From NCBI GenBank assembly GCA_938038815.1, contig CALHTF010000057.1:1-40244 (forward strand): a stretch of 40,244 nt of DNA, written 5' to 3'. Of the stretch, positions 22,130-31,380 are shown piece after piece. The stretch's first letter is position 1; every line of letters starts with the position of its first letter. The notes under the pieces were generated by a model. That model worked only from the letters and a program-made list of their open reading frames with translations, did not search any database and was not told where the DNA came from. Source of the stretch: an uncultured Acidimicrobiales bacterium. GTDB lineage: Bacteria > Actinomycetota > Acidimicrobiia > Acidimicrobiales > SHLQ01. The position numbers and the translations under genes were made by a program.

Positions 22130-24667
22130 ATGTTCAAAATGACTCTCCGGAGTGTGTTCTCCAACAAAATTCGCTTCCTGCTCACCGCCCTGTCGGTGGT
22201 GCTTGGTGTGGCGTTCGTCGTCTCGGCGTTCGTGGTGACCGACGGCTTGCGATCAACCTTTAGCGACCTGTCGGCCGACATCTACAGCCAGCAGGACCTC
22301 ACCGTTCGACCGGCCGCACCGTTTGGCGAACGAGACGGCGACCTACCACCGGTACCCGACCAAGTCCTCGCCGACGTGGCCGCCCTCGATTCAGTTGTCG
22401 AAGCGACGCCAGCGATCTTTGCTGGCGAGGTGCTCGTGGTCGACGACCTGGGCAACGAACCCGAAACCGGCGGTCCGCCGGTGGTCGGCGTGAACTGGAC
22501 CGGCAACGACGCGCTCGATCAATTCGTGCTCATCGACGGTGTTGGCCCCAGCAGCCCGACCGAGATCGCCATCGACGTCAATACCTTCGCCGACGGCGAC
22601 TACACCATCGGTAACGAGTACGTCGTTAAAGGCCCGATCGCTACCGAAACCTTCACCCTCGTCGGCACGATCCGATTCGGGGTCGACGAAGACGTGTCGG
22701 TGGGCGCCCGATTCACCGCCTTCGAAGCCGAGACCGCGCAACGATTCCTCGACCGCCAAGACGCCTGGGACGAAATCGCCCTAGCGATCGATGGCGATAT
22801 CGAGGCCGCACAAGCCGAGATCACTGCCTTGTTGCCTCAAGGGGTTGAGGTGGTCTCGGGCGACGTCTCCCAGGCCGAATTCAACGACTCCTTCAACGAG
22901 TTCCTTGGCCCGTTCCGCACGATCTTGTTGGCCTTTGCGTTCGTGATCTTGTTCGTCAGCGCCTTCTTGATCAACAACACCTTCAACATCATCGTCGGCC
23001 AACGCATCCGCGAACTCGGCCTCCTTCGAGCGATTGGCGCCACGGGATCCCAGGTCCGTAGATCGGTTCTCGTCGAAGCCCTGCTGGTCGGACTCATCGC
23101 GACCGCAATTGGCCTTGGACTTGGGCTCTTGGGTGCCCGAGGCCTCATCGCGCTGCTCGAAAGCCAAGGCGGCGAGTTTCCCGACGGACCCCTCCCCCTC
23201 GCCTTTCGAACCATCCTTGTCGCCTTGTTCACCGGCGTGGTCGTGACCGTGATCTCGGCCATGATCCCAGCCCGCAAGGCGTCGACCATCTCGCCGATGG
23301 AGGCCCTGCAGGAGACTTCCTCCCTGGCCGAATCGAGCAACGCTCGCCGCAGCATCATCGGAGCGGTACTGGCCCTCGTCGGCATCGTGGCCACCTTGGT
23401 GGGCCTGTTCGGCTCCTTTGAAGATGCCACGCCCCGGCTCACCATCTTGGGCTTTGGCGCCATCGTGAGTTTCATTGCGGTTGCGGTTCTGAGCCCCTTC
23501 CTTGTCCGGCCGGTCGTCGGACTCATCGGCGCCCCGATCGCCGGGGCCTTCGGTGCCGCCGGGTCGATGGCCCGCCGCAACTCGCTCCGCAGCCCTCAAC
23601 GCACCGCGGGTACTGCCGTCGCCCTCACCATTGGCCTGGCGCTCATCGCCACGGTGACCGTGCTGGCTGCCTCGCTCAAATCGACGGTCACCGAATCGCT
23701 CGAAACTCGAGTGAACGCCGGTTATGTGGTGTTCGGCGAACTCACCGACGCACAGGTCGGCGAGGTCGCTGCCCTGCCCGGCATCTCCGAAACCAGTGTG
23801 ATCGGCAGTGGTGAAGTCCTCCTCGGCGACGACTTCGACACCGACGAAGTCGTCGAGGCCGAAAGTGTCAACTTCTCGGACATCGAAGCGCTCGTCGATA
23901 CCGGCCTCACCGGCGACTACACGCCAGGCGGTAACCACGTCGTGTTGGAAAAGAATGCCGCCGAGGACTACGGCTTGGGCATAGGCGACGACATCACGCT
24001 GTCGTTCAAGAACCTCAACACTGAAATCTTCGAAGTGTCGGGAATCTACGAGTACACCGACATTCTCGATGCGCCGGTCATCATCGACACAACCACGTTC
24101 ACTACCAACTTCGCCGAGGCCGACGCCTTTGTGCTCTTGGCTCGTGGTGCCGACGACGTAACCCCGGCGCAAGCCCGAACCCAACTCGACACGGTCTTCG
24201 ACGGTGACGAGAACTTTGAGGTCAACGACCAGGCCGAATACCTCGAGTCGGTCGACCAGGAGATCAGCAGCTTGTTGTCGATCATCAACATCTTCCTCGG
24301 CCTGGCGGTAGGAATCGCCCTGATCGGCATCATCAACACCTTGACGCTGTCGGTCTTCGAACGGACCCGAGAGATCGGCCTGCTCCGAGCGGTCGGCATG
24401 GCTCGCCGGCAGGCGCGCCGCATGATCCGCTGGGAGTCGGTGCTCATCTCGGTCTTCGGGGGCATCTTGGGCATCGCCCTCGGCCTGTTGTTTGGCTATG
24501 CGTTGGCGACCGCTATCCCCGACAGCATCATCTCGGGGGTCAGCTTCCCGGTCGGCAGCTTGATCACCTTCGTCATCATGGCGATCATCGCCGGCTTCGT
24601 CGCCGCCATCATGCCCGCCCGCCGAGCCGCCAAACTCAACATCCTCGACGCCATCTCACACGTCTAA
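22130..24667 (+). CDS. ABC transporter permease, FtsX/MacB type, duplicated
   Basis: An 845-residue membrane protein. The N-terminal membrane segment (about 15-38) is followed by a large extracytoplasmic domain (40-255) of the MacB core type, then an FtsX block of three segments (about 260-385). Segments about 410-475 precede a second half with the same pattern (extracytoplasmic about 520-700, FtsX block 715-845). Both FtsX blocks carry the RIRELGLLRAIG / RTREIGLLRAVG coupling helix that contacts the ATPase. Its N-terminal block (DGLRSTFSDLSADIYSQQDL) is very like that of the next permease. It starts 113 bp after the ATPase stop. Confidence 0.92.
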   Translation: MFKMTLRSVFSNKIRFLLTALSVVLGVAFVVSAFVVTDGLRSTFSDLSADIYSQQDLTVRPAAPFGERDGDLPPVPDQVLADVAALDSVVEATPAIFAGEVLVVDDLGNEPETGGPPVVGVNWTGNDALDQFVLIDGVGPSSPTEIAIDVNTFADGDYTIGNEYVVKGPIATETFTLVGTIRFGVDEDVSVGARFTAFEAETAQRFLDRQDAWDEIALAIDGDIEAAQAEITALLPQGVEVVSGDVSQAEFNDSFNEFLGPFRTILLAFAFVILFVSAFLINNTFNIIVGQRIRELGLLRAIGATGSQVRRSVLVEALLVGLIATAIGLGLGLLGARGLIALLESQGGEFPDGPLPLAFRTILVALFTGVVVTVISAMIPARKASTISPMEALQETSSLAESSNARRSIIGAVLALVGIVATLVGLFGSFEDATPRLTILGFGAIVSFIAVAVLSPFLVRPVVGLIGAPIAGAFGAAGSMARRNSLRSPQRTAGTAVALTIGLALIATVTVLAASLKSTVTESLETRVNAGYVVFGELTDAQVGEVAALPGISETSVIGSGEVLLGDDFDTDEVVEAESVNFSDIEALVDTGLTGDYTPGGNHVVLEKNAAEDYGLGIGDDITLSFKNLNTEIFEVSGIYEYTDILDAPVIIDTTTFTTNFAEADAFVLLARGADDVTPAQARTQLDTVFDGDENFEVNDQAEYLESVDQEISSLLSIINIFLGLAVGIALIGIINTLTLSVFERTREIGLLRAVGMARRQARRMIRWESVLISVFGGILGIALGLLFGYALATAIPDSIISGVSFPVGSLITFVIMAIIAGFVAAIMPARRAAKLNILDAISHV

Positions 24668-24764
24668 CCGGGTCGCTCCGGCAAGCCTCCGCTCCTGCGC
24701 TTCGCTATGTCCCCCCACCGGCGCCCCTCGCCCTCCGCTAGCTCCGGGCTCTTTGGCCCCCTTG

Positions 24765-24816
24765 CCGAAATTTTTGCAGTTGAGCCGCCCACCGCGGTTC
24801 AACTGCAATCAGAACG
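24765..24816. repeat. 52-bp intergenic hairpin repeat, copy 2
   Basis: Same family and orientation as 2581-2632: CCGAAATTTTTGCAGTTGAG at one end and CAATCAGAACG at the other, with slight differences in the stem. A partial echo (CCGAAATTTTC) follows about 12 bp later. It lies between the two permease genes. Confidence 0.8.
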
Positions 24817-24888
24817 TTGGCATCACCGAAATTTTCAGAAACCTGGGTTGGGCGTTCATAACAGCGGGCGTCGGGGAAATTGGGGCCG

Positions 24889-24894
24889 TATGAT
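24889..24894 (+). promoter_or_regulatory. -10 hexamer TATGAT for the second permease
   Basis: TATGAT (5 of 6 to TATAAT) ends 6 bases before GTG 24901. The second permease therefore probably has its own leaderless promoter in addition to any readthrough. Confidence 0.5.
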
Positions 24895-24900
24895 CGAAGG

Positions 24901-27891
24901 GTGTTCACGCTGATTAGGCGCAATCTGCGTCAACGACCCCTTCGGTACATCCTCACCACCCTGGCGATCACGTTCGGTGTGGCGGCGGTGACCGCCGTCT
25001 TTGTGTTTACCGACGGTCTTCGCGACACGTTCGACGAGCTGAGCGCCAACATTCAGTCCGGGTTCGATATTGCGGTCCGCAACGAGCTGGCGTTTGGCGA
25101 CGGAAGCCAGATTCCGCTCGTGCCGATCAACGTCGCCGACGAGATCGCGGCCGTCGACGGTGTCAATAGCGTGCAACCCCGGGTGATCGACTTCAGCATC
25201 GTGGCGATCGATGACGACGACGAGCCCGCAATCGGCACCGGCCCAAACATCGGTCTGAACTGGGAATACGAAACGCCGAACCCCCGCCTGTTCGTTCAAG
25301 AAGGCGTCTCGCCCACCGGTCCCGGCGAGTTTGTGATCGATGTCGACGGCTACGAGGGCGGAAACTTCACCGTAGGCCAGCAGTACCAGGTCATCACCCC
25401 CGACGGCAGCGACCGGTTTACCTTGGTCGGCACCTTCAATTACGCCGACGAGGAAGAAAACGCCAGTGTCGGCGCAGTGCTCATCGCCTTTGCTCCTGAG
25501 GTTGCGCTCGACCTCATCAACGATGGCAAGGGCTACAACGACATCACGATCACCGCCGACGATCCCGATGCGGTAGCCGAGCGACTACAACCCGTCCTCG
25601 CCGCCAACGGCGACACGCTGGTCGCCCAAACCCAGCAAGACCTCATCGATGAACAGCAGGGAGCGTTTGGTCAGATTCTCAACATCTTCCGCACCGTACT
25701 GTTGGTGTTTGCGTTCATCATCTTGTTGGTCAGCGCGTTCTTGATCTTCAACGTGTTCAACATCACCCTGGGGCAGCGCATCAAAGAGCTTGGCTTGCTG
25801 CGGTCAATCGGCGCCTTTGGTTCGCAGATCACGTCGATGATGCTCGGCGAAGCGCTACTCCTCGGGGCGATAGCGACCATCGTGGGCTTGCCGTTCGGTT
25901 GGGTGCTCGCCCGGGTCCTGCGGTTCGGCCTGTCCCAAGCCGGTTTCCCAGGCGATACCGGGCTGCCGATTCGACCAACGACCATCCTTTATGCCCTGCT
26001 GGTCGGCGTGGTCGTCACGGTGCTCGCCGCGTTGGTCCCGTCGATCCGGGCCCGCCAAGTTTCGCCGCTCTCCGCGCTTCGCGACGACGTCAGCAAGGTC
26101 AACCTCAACTTCCGAGCTCGCCCGCCTGGCGCCATTGTCCTCATCGTTACCGGCGCGTTCATTATGTTCCTGGCGTTCTCCTTTGACGGATGGCTTTCGC
26201 ACCTCTTCCTTCCGCTGATCGCCGGCATTCTGTTCTTCATCGGCGTTCGCTTCTTCAACGATCCAATCCGCGACTTCGCACCGTTTGTTCTGCTCGCTGT
26301 TGGACTCGTGCTGCTCACCGTGGTGCGGTTTGCCGATCTCTCACTCGGCGAAACGTTCGGCCTGCTCGGCGGTGGCGCAGCGCTGACGATCGTCGGGTTC
26401 GCCCAAGTGAGTCCGATCTTTGGCGGCCCGGTTTCTCGCCTACTCGGATCCAAGGTTGCCGCCGGAATCCTGCTGTTTTTGGGTGCCATCCTGGCGCTCA
26501 GCGCTCTCGGCATGGTCGGGTTCGCCATCTTCCAACTCACCTCCGAACCGGCGTTCGTCTTGTTGGTCATCCCGGCGATCTTGGTTGGGCTACTCGCCTA
26601 CGGGCTGATCCGGACCGCGTGGAGCGCCTTTGGTCTTACCGGTCGACTCGGACGAGAGAACGCCGCCCGCAACCCGCACCGCACCGCTACCACGGCCACC
26701 GCGCTGATGATCGGTCTTGCTTTGGTGACCGCCGTTACCGTGATCGGCGATTCGATCAAGACGTCGGTGGCATCGGCACTCGGTTCATCGATCACCTCGG
26801 ACTGGCTGATTCAGGGCCCACAGAACGGACCCCAAGGCATCCCCTTCTCCAAAGATGTCGCCGAACGGGTCGAGGCGCTTCCCGAGATCGACTCGGTGTT
26901 GTCGTATCAGTTCTCCTTCGCTGGCTACGCAGCGATCGAAGGCGAAGGCATCACCGTCGAAGAGGTAGAGGCCGCAGTTCCGCAACTCTTCGGCGCCTTG
27001 TCGGCCGACGACAGCACGGCGATCGACGCGGTAATCGACGGTCTCGGCGCCGACAACGTTTCGATCGATACCCTGCTCGCCACCGAGTTCGCCACCCTCG
27101 ACATACACATCGACCCCGAGTGGATCGAACAAGACCCATCGCTGCTGGGCGACGGAACCGGTATCTACATGGAAGACGGCACGGCGGCCGACCGGGGCCT
27201 GGCGCTGGGCGACACCTTCATCGCCGTGTTCCTTGACGGCCAGGTTGAGGAGCTCACCGTTGCTGGTATCTACGGCAACGGGTTTGTCCTCGGCGACCGG
27301 GCGATCGATCTCGAATTGTGGAACCGCCATCAAGACGTAGAAACCGACCAGTTCATCTCGGCAACCACCGCCGACGGCGTCGAGCACGAAGACGCTCGGG
27401 CGGCCATCGAGAACGAACTCGAGGTCGACTACCCGCTGCTGACTACCCAAGACCGCGAAGAGTTCGCCGCCCAACAGGAAGGCCAAATCGACCAGACCTT
27501 GGCGGTCATCAACGTGTTGCTTGCCTTCTCGGCCGGCATCGCTATCTTGGGCATCACCATTGCGTTGTCGCTCGCCGTGTTCGAACGCACCCGCGAGATC
27601 GGCCTGCTCCGAGCCGTAGGCCTCACCAAGCAACAAACCCGTTGGATGATCCGCTGGGAGGGCGTCATCGTGGCGGCCTTTGGCGGCATCCTCGGCGTGA
27701 TTCCCGGCGTTGGTCTGGGCATTCTCGCCACCCAGAAGATGCCAGAGTTCTTGGTCAACAAGACCACGATCCCGGTTGGCCAGCTCATCACGTACGTGAT
27801 CGTCGCCGCGGTGACTGGTTTGCTCGCTGGCGTGTTCCCGGCTTGGATTGCGGGTCGTATGAACATTCTCGATTCGATCTCAGCCGAATAA
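24901..27891 (+). CDS. Large ABC transporter permease, FtsX/MacB type, with extra membrane segments
   Basis: A 996-residue paralogue of the permease before it. The N terminus (RPLRYILTTLAITFGVAAVT, then DGLRDTFDELSANIQSGFDI) mirrors that protein. Two FtsX blocks carry RIKELGLLRSIG and RTREIGLLRAVG. Between the halves there are about five additional hydrophobic segments (about 405-585) that account for most of the extra 150 residues. It may form a heterodimer with the 845-residue permease on the single ATPase. GTG 24901 is preferred over an upstream TTG at 24880, because the earlier start would span the -10 hexamer and adds no domain. Confidence 0.9.
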   Translation: MFTLIRRNLRQRPLRYILTTLAITFGVAAVTAVFVFTDGLRDTFDELSANIQSGFDIAVRNELAFGDGSQIPLVPINVADEIAAVDGVNSVQPRVIDFSIVAIDDDDEPAIGTGPNIGLNWEYETPNPRLFVQEGVSPTGPGEFVIDVDGYEGGNFTVGQQYQVITPDGSDRFTLVGTFNYADEEENASVGAVLIAFAPEVALDLINDGKGYNDITITADDPDAVAERLQPVLAANGDTLVAQTQQDLIDEQQGAFGQILNIFRTVLLVFAFIILLVSAFLIFNVFNITLGQRIKELGLLRSIGAFGSQITSMMLGEALLLGAIATIVGLPFGWVLARVLRFGLSQAGFPGDTGLPIRPTTILYALLVGVVVTVLAALVPSIRARQVSPLSALRDDVSKVNLNFRARPPGAIVLIVTGAFIMFLAFSFDGWLSHLFLPLIAGILFFIGVRFFNDPIRDFAPFVLLAVGLVLLTVVRFADLSLGETFGLLGGGAALTIVGFAQVSPIFGGPVSRLLGSKVAAGILLFLGAILALSALGMVGFAIFQLTSEPAFVLLVIPAILVGLLAYGLIRTAWSAFGLTGRLGRENAARNPHRTATTATALMIGLALVTAVTVIGDSIKTSVASALGSSITSDWLIQGPQNGPQGIPFSKDVAERVEALPEIDSVLSYQFSFAGYAAIEGEGITVEEVEAAVPQLFGALSADDSTAIDAVIDGLGADNVSIDTLLATEFATLDIHIDPEWIEQDPSLLGDGTGIYMEDGTAADRGLALGDTFIAVFLDGQVEELTVAGIYGNGFVLGDRAIDLELWNRHQDVETDQFISATTADGVEHEDARAAIENELEVDYPLLTTQDREEFAAQQEGQIDQTLAVINVLLAFSAGIAILGITIALSLAVFERTREIGLLRAVGLTKQQTRWMIRWEGVIVAAFGGILGVIPGVGLGILATQKMPEFLVNKTTIPVGQLITYVIVAAVTGLLAGVFPAWIAGRMNILDSISAE

Positions 27892-27903
27892 GCCGATCGT
27901 GCG

Positions 27904-28731
27904 GTGACCATATTCTTAGGGGTCGTATCGGCGATCTTTATCGGGTTCTCCGACTCGCTTGGGCGCTTCAGTACTCGGCGAGCCAATGCCATCAGCCACA
28001 TAACCACCGCGATGGCGATCGCTATCGTGCTCACTCTGGCCGCCACCGTGGTGGTCGACTCTCAGTTCCTAACCGCCGACGTGCTCAGCGGCGGGTTATC
28101 GGGCATCTTCATGTCGGCTGGTCTGGGTGTTGTGTACCGCGGCATGGCCGACACGTCGGCGGCAATCGTATCGCCCATCTCGGCGGTATTTGCCGCACTT
28201 GGTCCGCTCGCGTGGGATGTGGCGTTTGGTCTGCGACCCTCGCTGCTCGTCTCGTTCGGATGCGCGCTCGCCATCGCGGCGCTTGCCCTCACCACCTTGA
28301 ACCCCGACCTCGGCGATCGGGCCCGCCTCGGGTTGTTCTACGGAATCGGCGGTGGCCTGTTGTTTGCGGCCGGGATCATCTCGGTCGCCGACACGTCAGA
28401 GGCGAGCGGGGTGTGGCCAGTGGTCGCCCAGCGGGTGGTGGGGTGTGGGCTGATGGCGTCGATCGCCTGGAAGCAGAAACTGCCAATCGTGTTACCCGGC
28501 ACCTTGTTGAAGTTCGGGTTGCTGAGTGGCCTGTGTGGCGGCATCGGGATGATGACGTGGACCGTCGGCGCCCAGCGGGGCGACCTGGGTGTCGTGTCGG
28601 TAACCGCCTCGATGTACCCGGCCTTCGTGGCGCTGCTGGCCGTAAAGTTCGACAACGACCAGCTCCATTGGTGGCAGGCGATCGGCATCGCCATCACCAT
28701 CGTCGCCATGGGCCTCATCGCTGTCGGCTGA
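27904..28731 (+). CDS. EamA/DMT-superfamily transporter
   Basis: A 275-residue membrane protein with about ten hydrophobic segments in two halves (about 1-130 and 140-275), the internal duplication typical of EamA proteins. Recognisable stretches are GLGVVYRGMADTSAAIVSPI in the first half and GDLGVVSVTASMYPAFVALL in the second. The family exports or exchanges amino acids, nucleobases or other metabolites; the substrate cannot be read from sequence. The GTG start lies 12 bp after the permease stop, so it is probably co-transcribed. It is convergent with cydB, with only 8 bp between stop codons. Confidence 0.88.
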   Translation: MTIFLGVVSAIFIGFSDSLGRFSTRRANAISHITTAMAIAIVLTLAATVVVDSQFLTADVLSGGLSGIFMSAGLGVVYRGMADTSAAIVSPISAVFAALGPLAWDVAFGLRPSLLVSFGCALAIAALALTTLNPDLGDRARLGLFYGIGGGLLFAAGIISVADTSEASGVWPVVAQRVVGCGLMASIAWKQKLPIVLPGTLLKFGLLSGLCGGIGMMTWTVGAQRGDLGVVSVTASMYPAFVALLAVKFDNDQLHWWQAIGIAITIVAMGLIAVG

Positions 28732-28739
28732 CCACGCCC

Positions 28740-29756
28740 TTACTCGCCAGCGGAAAACTCGGTGCCCAGCACGCTCTTGTCGGTGAGCCAGAACAGATAG
28801 GCGAGTGGCGGCAATACAAGCACCGCGGCGATCCCAAAGGCGATCAGCAAGCCCCACAGGGTGGCCGACGAGCCGGCGGCCTCGGCGATGGTCATCTCGT
28901 CGACCAGGACCCATGGGTACTGCGCCACACCCCACCCCGCCACCACGGCGACCACGGCGGCGACCGCGGCCCCCCGGGCCAAGTGGAACTGGCGGCGATG
29001 CAACAGCCACAGCGATAGCAGTCCGGCGGCCGCTGATCCGAACATGAACACCACACCTCGGCCGAGTAGGCGATCGCTCAGAGTCGGCGCGTCGAGCCGC
29101 AGCGGCGCTACCCCGGCGAGCGCAGCGACGCCGGTAATGATCGCCATCACCATCGCCCGCCGGCGGAACCGCTCGGTGAGTTCGGCGTGCCCGAGACGTT
29201 CGGCGTCGGCGGCCAGGAAGACGGCCGACAAAAACGCACAGGTAAGCACCGCTAGCGCACCACCGACCCACGACGTGGGGCCGGTCCAACTGGTCCAGCG
29301 GTCGCCTACTCCCTCGCCGGGTACCCGCCCCGAGGCGATCGCCCCGGTGACCATGCCGAGAAAGAACGGGGTGATCAACGATGCCGCAGCGAAGGCTGTC
29401 CCAAACAGCCGGGCCGAGGCGAGATCGTCGGAGAACTTGCGGAACGCGAAGCCACAACCTCGAAACACGATGCCCAAAGCTACGAAGCAGAAGGGCACAT
29501 ACAGGGTCGACATGATCGACCCGAACGCTTCGGGGAAACCGGTCCACAGAAATACCAGAACAAAGATCAACCACACGTGGTTGGCCTCCCACACCGGCCC
29601 AATCGCATGGTCGACCAGTCGACGGGTCGGGCCGCCCTGCTCCGCGTCGCCGGCGCCCAGATCCCAAATGCCCGAACCGAAGTCGGCTCCGGCAAACACC
29701 GCATAGGCGATGACACCGATGAACATGATGAGGGCAACCGCGTCGGCTAACTCCAT
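28740..29756 (-). CDS. cydB: Cytochrome bd ubiquinol oxidase subunit II
   Basis: A 338-residue integral membrane protein, the second core subunit of the high-affinity, proton-motive quinol:O2 oxidase. Family landmarks are the N-terminal FAGADFGSGIWDL, GPVWEANHVWLIFVLVFLWT and FRGCGFAFRKF, with about eight membrane segments. It lacks its own haem ligands and supports CydA. The ATG (29754-29756) overlaps the cydA stop by one base (TGATG), so the two are translationally coupled. No cydX-like frame or cydDC assembly genes follow; these must lie elsewhere if present. Confidence 0.95.
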   Translation of the reverse strand: MELADAVALIMFIGVIAYAVFAGADFGSGIWDLGAGDAEQGGPTRRLVDHAIGPVWEANHVWLIFVLVFLWTGFPEAFGSIMSTLYVPFCFVALGIVFRGCGFAFRKFSDDLASARLFGTAFAAASLITPFFLGMVTGAIASGRVPGEGVGDRWTSWTGPTSWVGGALAVLTCAFLSAVFLAADAERLGHAELTERFRRRAMVMAIITGVAALAGVAPLRLDAPTLSDRLLGRGVVFMFGSAAAGLLSLWLLHRRQFHLARGAAVAAVVAVVAGWGVAQYPWVLVDEMTIAEAAGSSATLWGLLIAFGIAAVLVLPPLAYLFWLTDKSVLGTEFSAGE

Positions 29757-31171
29757 CAGCCCACCTCGACCGGTTGGGGCGCATCGGCGAGTTGTTCGGG
29801 CGGGCCATACGGGGTGTGGAGGTGCTTCTCGCCATCGCGCCAGCGGCGGGTCATCGACCGCAGCACCGAAATACCCGCAACCGTGATTAGGGCGTACACG
29901 GCGGTGATAACCCCAAAGCTGGCCCAAATCCACTCCGCATCGGTCACCGCGTCCTCGGTGCGAAGCAGGCCGTTCACCACCCATGGTTGGCGACCAACTT
30001 CAGTGGTGATCCACCCCGCCTCGAGCGCTACAACCGCCGCCGGCCCCGACAGCGCGACGGCCCGCAGGAACCACTTCGACTCCGGCCGCTTCCGTCGGCG
30101 CCACCAGCTCCAGCCGAACCACGCAACCAACCCCACCAGCGCGGTTCCGATCATCACCATGATGCCGAACGAGGTCCGCACAATGTTGACCGGCGGGCGG
30201 TCCTCTTCGGGTACCGCATCGAGACCGACGATCTCGGCGTCGAAGCTGTTTTGGGCTAAGAAACTGGCCAGACCCGGGATGGGAATCTCGATACCGCCAA
30301 CGACCTTCTCGCCGTCGTAGTAGCCGCCGATGATGGTCGGAACCTCCGACTCGGTGGTGGCAAGCCCCTCGATAGCGGCCAACTTGATGGGCTGTTCGTC
30401 GGCGATCCGCTGTCCGGCAAAATGTCCGATCGCCGGCTGGATCGGGGTGACCACACAAGCGAAGGCCAGCGGAATCAGCAGGCCGATCCGGTGGTGTCGG
30501 TCGTTGCGGCCCCGCAAAATCCCGATGGCATAGGTAGCGGCGACCGAGAACGCAACGACCATGTACGCCGCGAGCAACATGTGCACGTACTGAAGCCCGA
30601 CCGCGCTGTTGAAAATTGCGGCGAGCGGATCGACATTGATCACTTCGATCTCGCCCGCCGCATTGGTGATCGTGTCGAACCCGGTAGGCGAGTTCATCCA
30701 GGCGTTCACCGACAAAACAAAGAACGTTCCCGATGCTCCGGCCATCATGATCGGCACCAACATGAGCGAGTGCAGTTTGGGCGGCAACCGGTCCCAGCCG
30801 TAGAGGTAGATACCGATAAAGATCGCCTCGATGAAGAAGCTCACCCCTTCGAGGGCAAACGCCAGACCCATCACATCGCCATAGGTCGACATGAGTTCGG
30901 GCCACAACAGGCCCATTTCAAAGCTCAGCACCGTGCCGGTGACCGCACCAATCGCAAACAATACGGCGGCAACCTTTGACCATCGACGAGCCAACTCGAG
31001 ATAGGTGTCGTCATTCAGCCGGATCGCTCGCCGGTGCGCAACAAAGATCATCGCCGGAAAGGCCACGCCAAAGCAGGCGATGATGATGTGATACCCGAGG
31101 GTCAGTGCCATCTGGTTTCGGGCCGCAAGGAGATCGCTTTCGGTCGAAGCCAGAACAAGCGAAGTCAACAT
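29756..31171 (-). CDS. cydA: Cytochrome bd ubiquinol oxidase subunit I
   Basis: A 471-residue haem-bearing subunit, shorter than E. coli CydA (522) and so of the short Q-loop type. Expected ligands are visible: H28 (LGYHIIIA; high-spin haem), H197 (QYVHMLLAAY) and M338 (FGIMVMIG) for haem b558, and the conserved E109 and E115 proton-channel glutamates in FALEGVSFFIEAIF. GRQPWVVNGLLRT is the family C-terminal signature. The ATG has a strong ribosome site (GGAGG, 9 bases upstream), unlike the leaderless neighbours. The oxidase lets cells respire at low O2 and resists NO, sulfide and peroxide. yaaA lies upstream in the divergent direction. Confidence 0.96.
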   Translation of the reverse strand: MLTSLVLASTESDLLAARNQMALTLGYHIIIACFGVAFPAMIFVAHRRAIRLNDDTYLELARRWSKVAAVLFAIGAVTGTVLSFEMGLLWPELMSTYGDVMGLAFALEGVSFFIEAIFIGIYLYGWDRLPPKLHSLMLVPIMMAGASGTFFVLSVNAWMNSPTGFDTITNAAGEIEVINVDPLAAIFNSAVGLQYVHMLLAAYMVVAFSVAATYAIGILRGRNDRHHRIGLLIPLAFACVVTPIQPAIGHFAGQRIADEQPIKLAAIEGLATTESEVPTIIGGYYDGEKVVGGIEIPIPGLASFLAQNSFDAEIVGLDAVPEEDRPPVNIVRTSFGIMVMIGTALVGLVAWFGWSWWRRRKRPESKWFLRAVALSGPAAVVALEAGWITTEVGRQPWVVNGLLRTEDAVTDAEWIWASFGVITAVYALITVAGISVLRSMTRRWRDGEKHLHTPYGPPEQLADAPQPVEVG

Positions 31172-31249
31172 GTGGTGAACCCTCCGGGAACACTTCTATC
31201 GTCTCACGACCCCGTTGTCGCGGCTATTGGTCAGTAGTCACAAACACCC

Positions 31250-31301
31250 CGTTCTGATTGCAGTTGAACGGCCCAGGGACGACCAACTGCAAAATTTTCG
31301 G
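31250..31301. repeat. 52-bp intergenic hairpin repeat, copy 3 (inverted, degenerate)
   Basis: Starts CGTTCTGATTGCAGTTGAAC and ends CCAACTGCAAAATTTTCGG, the reverse orientation of copies 1 and 2. The stem is reduced to 7 bp (GCAGTTG with CAACTGC). It sits in the cydA/yaaA divergent region. Confidence 0.75.
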
Positions 31302-31368
31302 AAAGAAAGACAGTAGGGACCTGGCGGTGAGATTCGCTATTCGGCTTCAGGTAAGGCCGTGGCTTTCC

Positions 31369-31374
31369 TATGCT
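31369..31374 (+). promoter_or_regulatory. -10 hexamer TATGCT for yaaA, leaderless start
   Basis: TATGCT ends 6 bases before the ATG at 31381 and no ribosome site is present. This favours 31381 over in-frame starts further upstream. Confidence 0.5.
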
Positions 31375-31380
31375 GGACTC

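Noticed and set aside
28492..29835. Long minus-strand frame antisense and parallel to the cydB region
   Set aside because: It is a shadow frame of cydB and the EamA gene, Arg/Gly-rich, with no match to a protein family.
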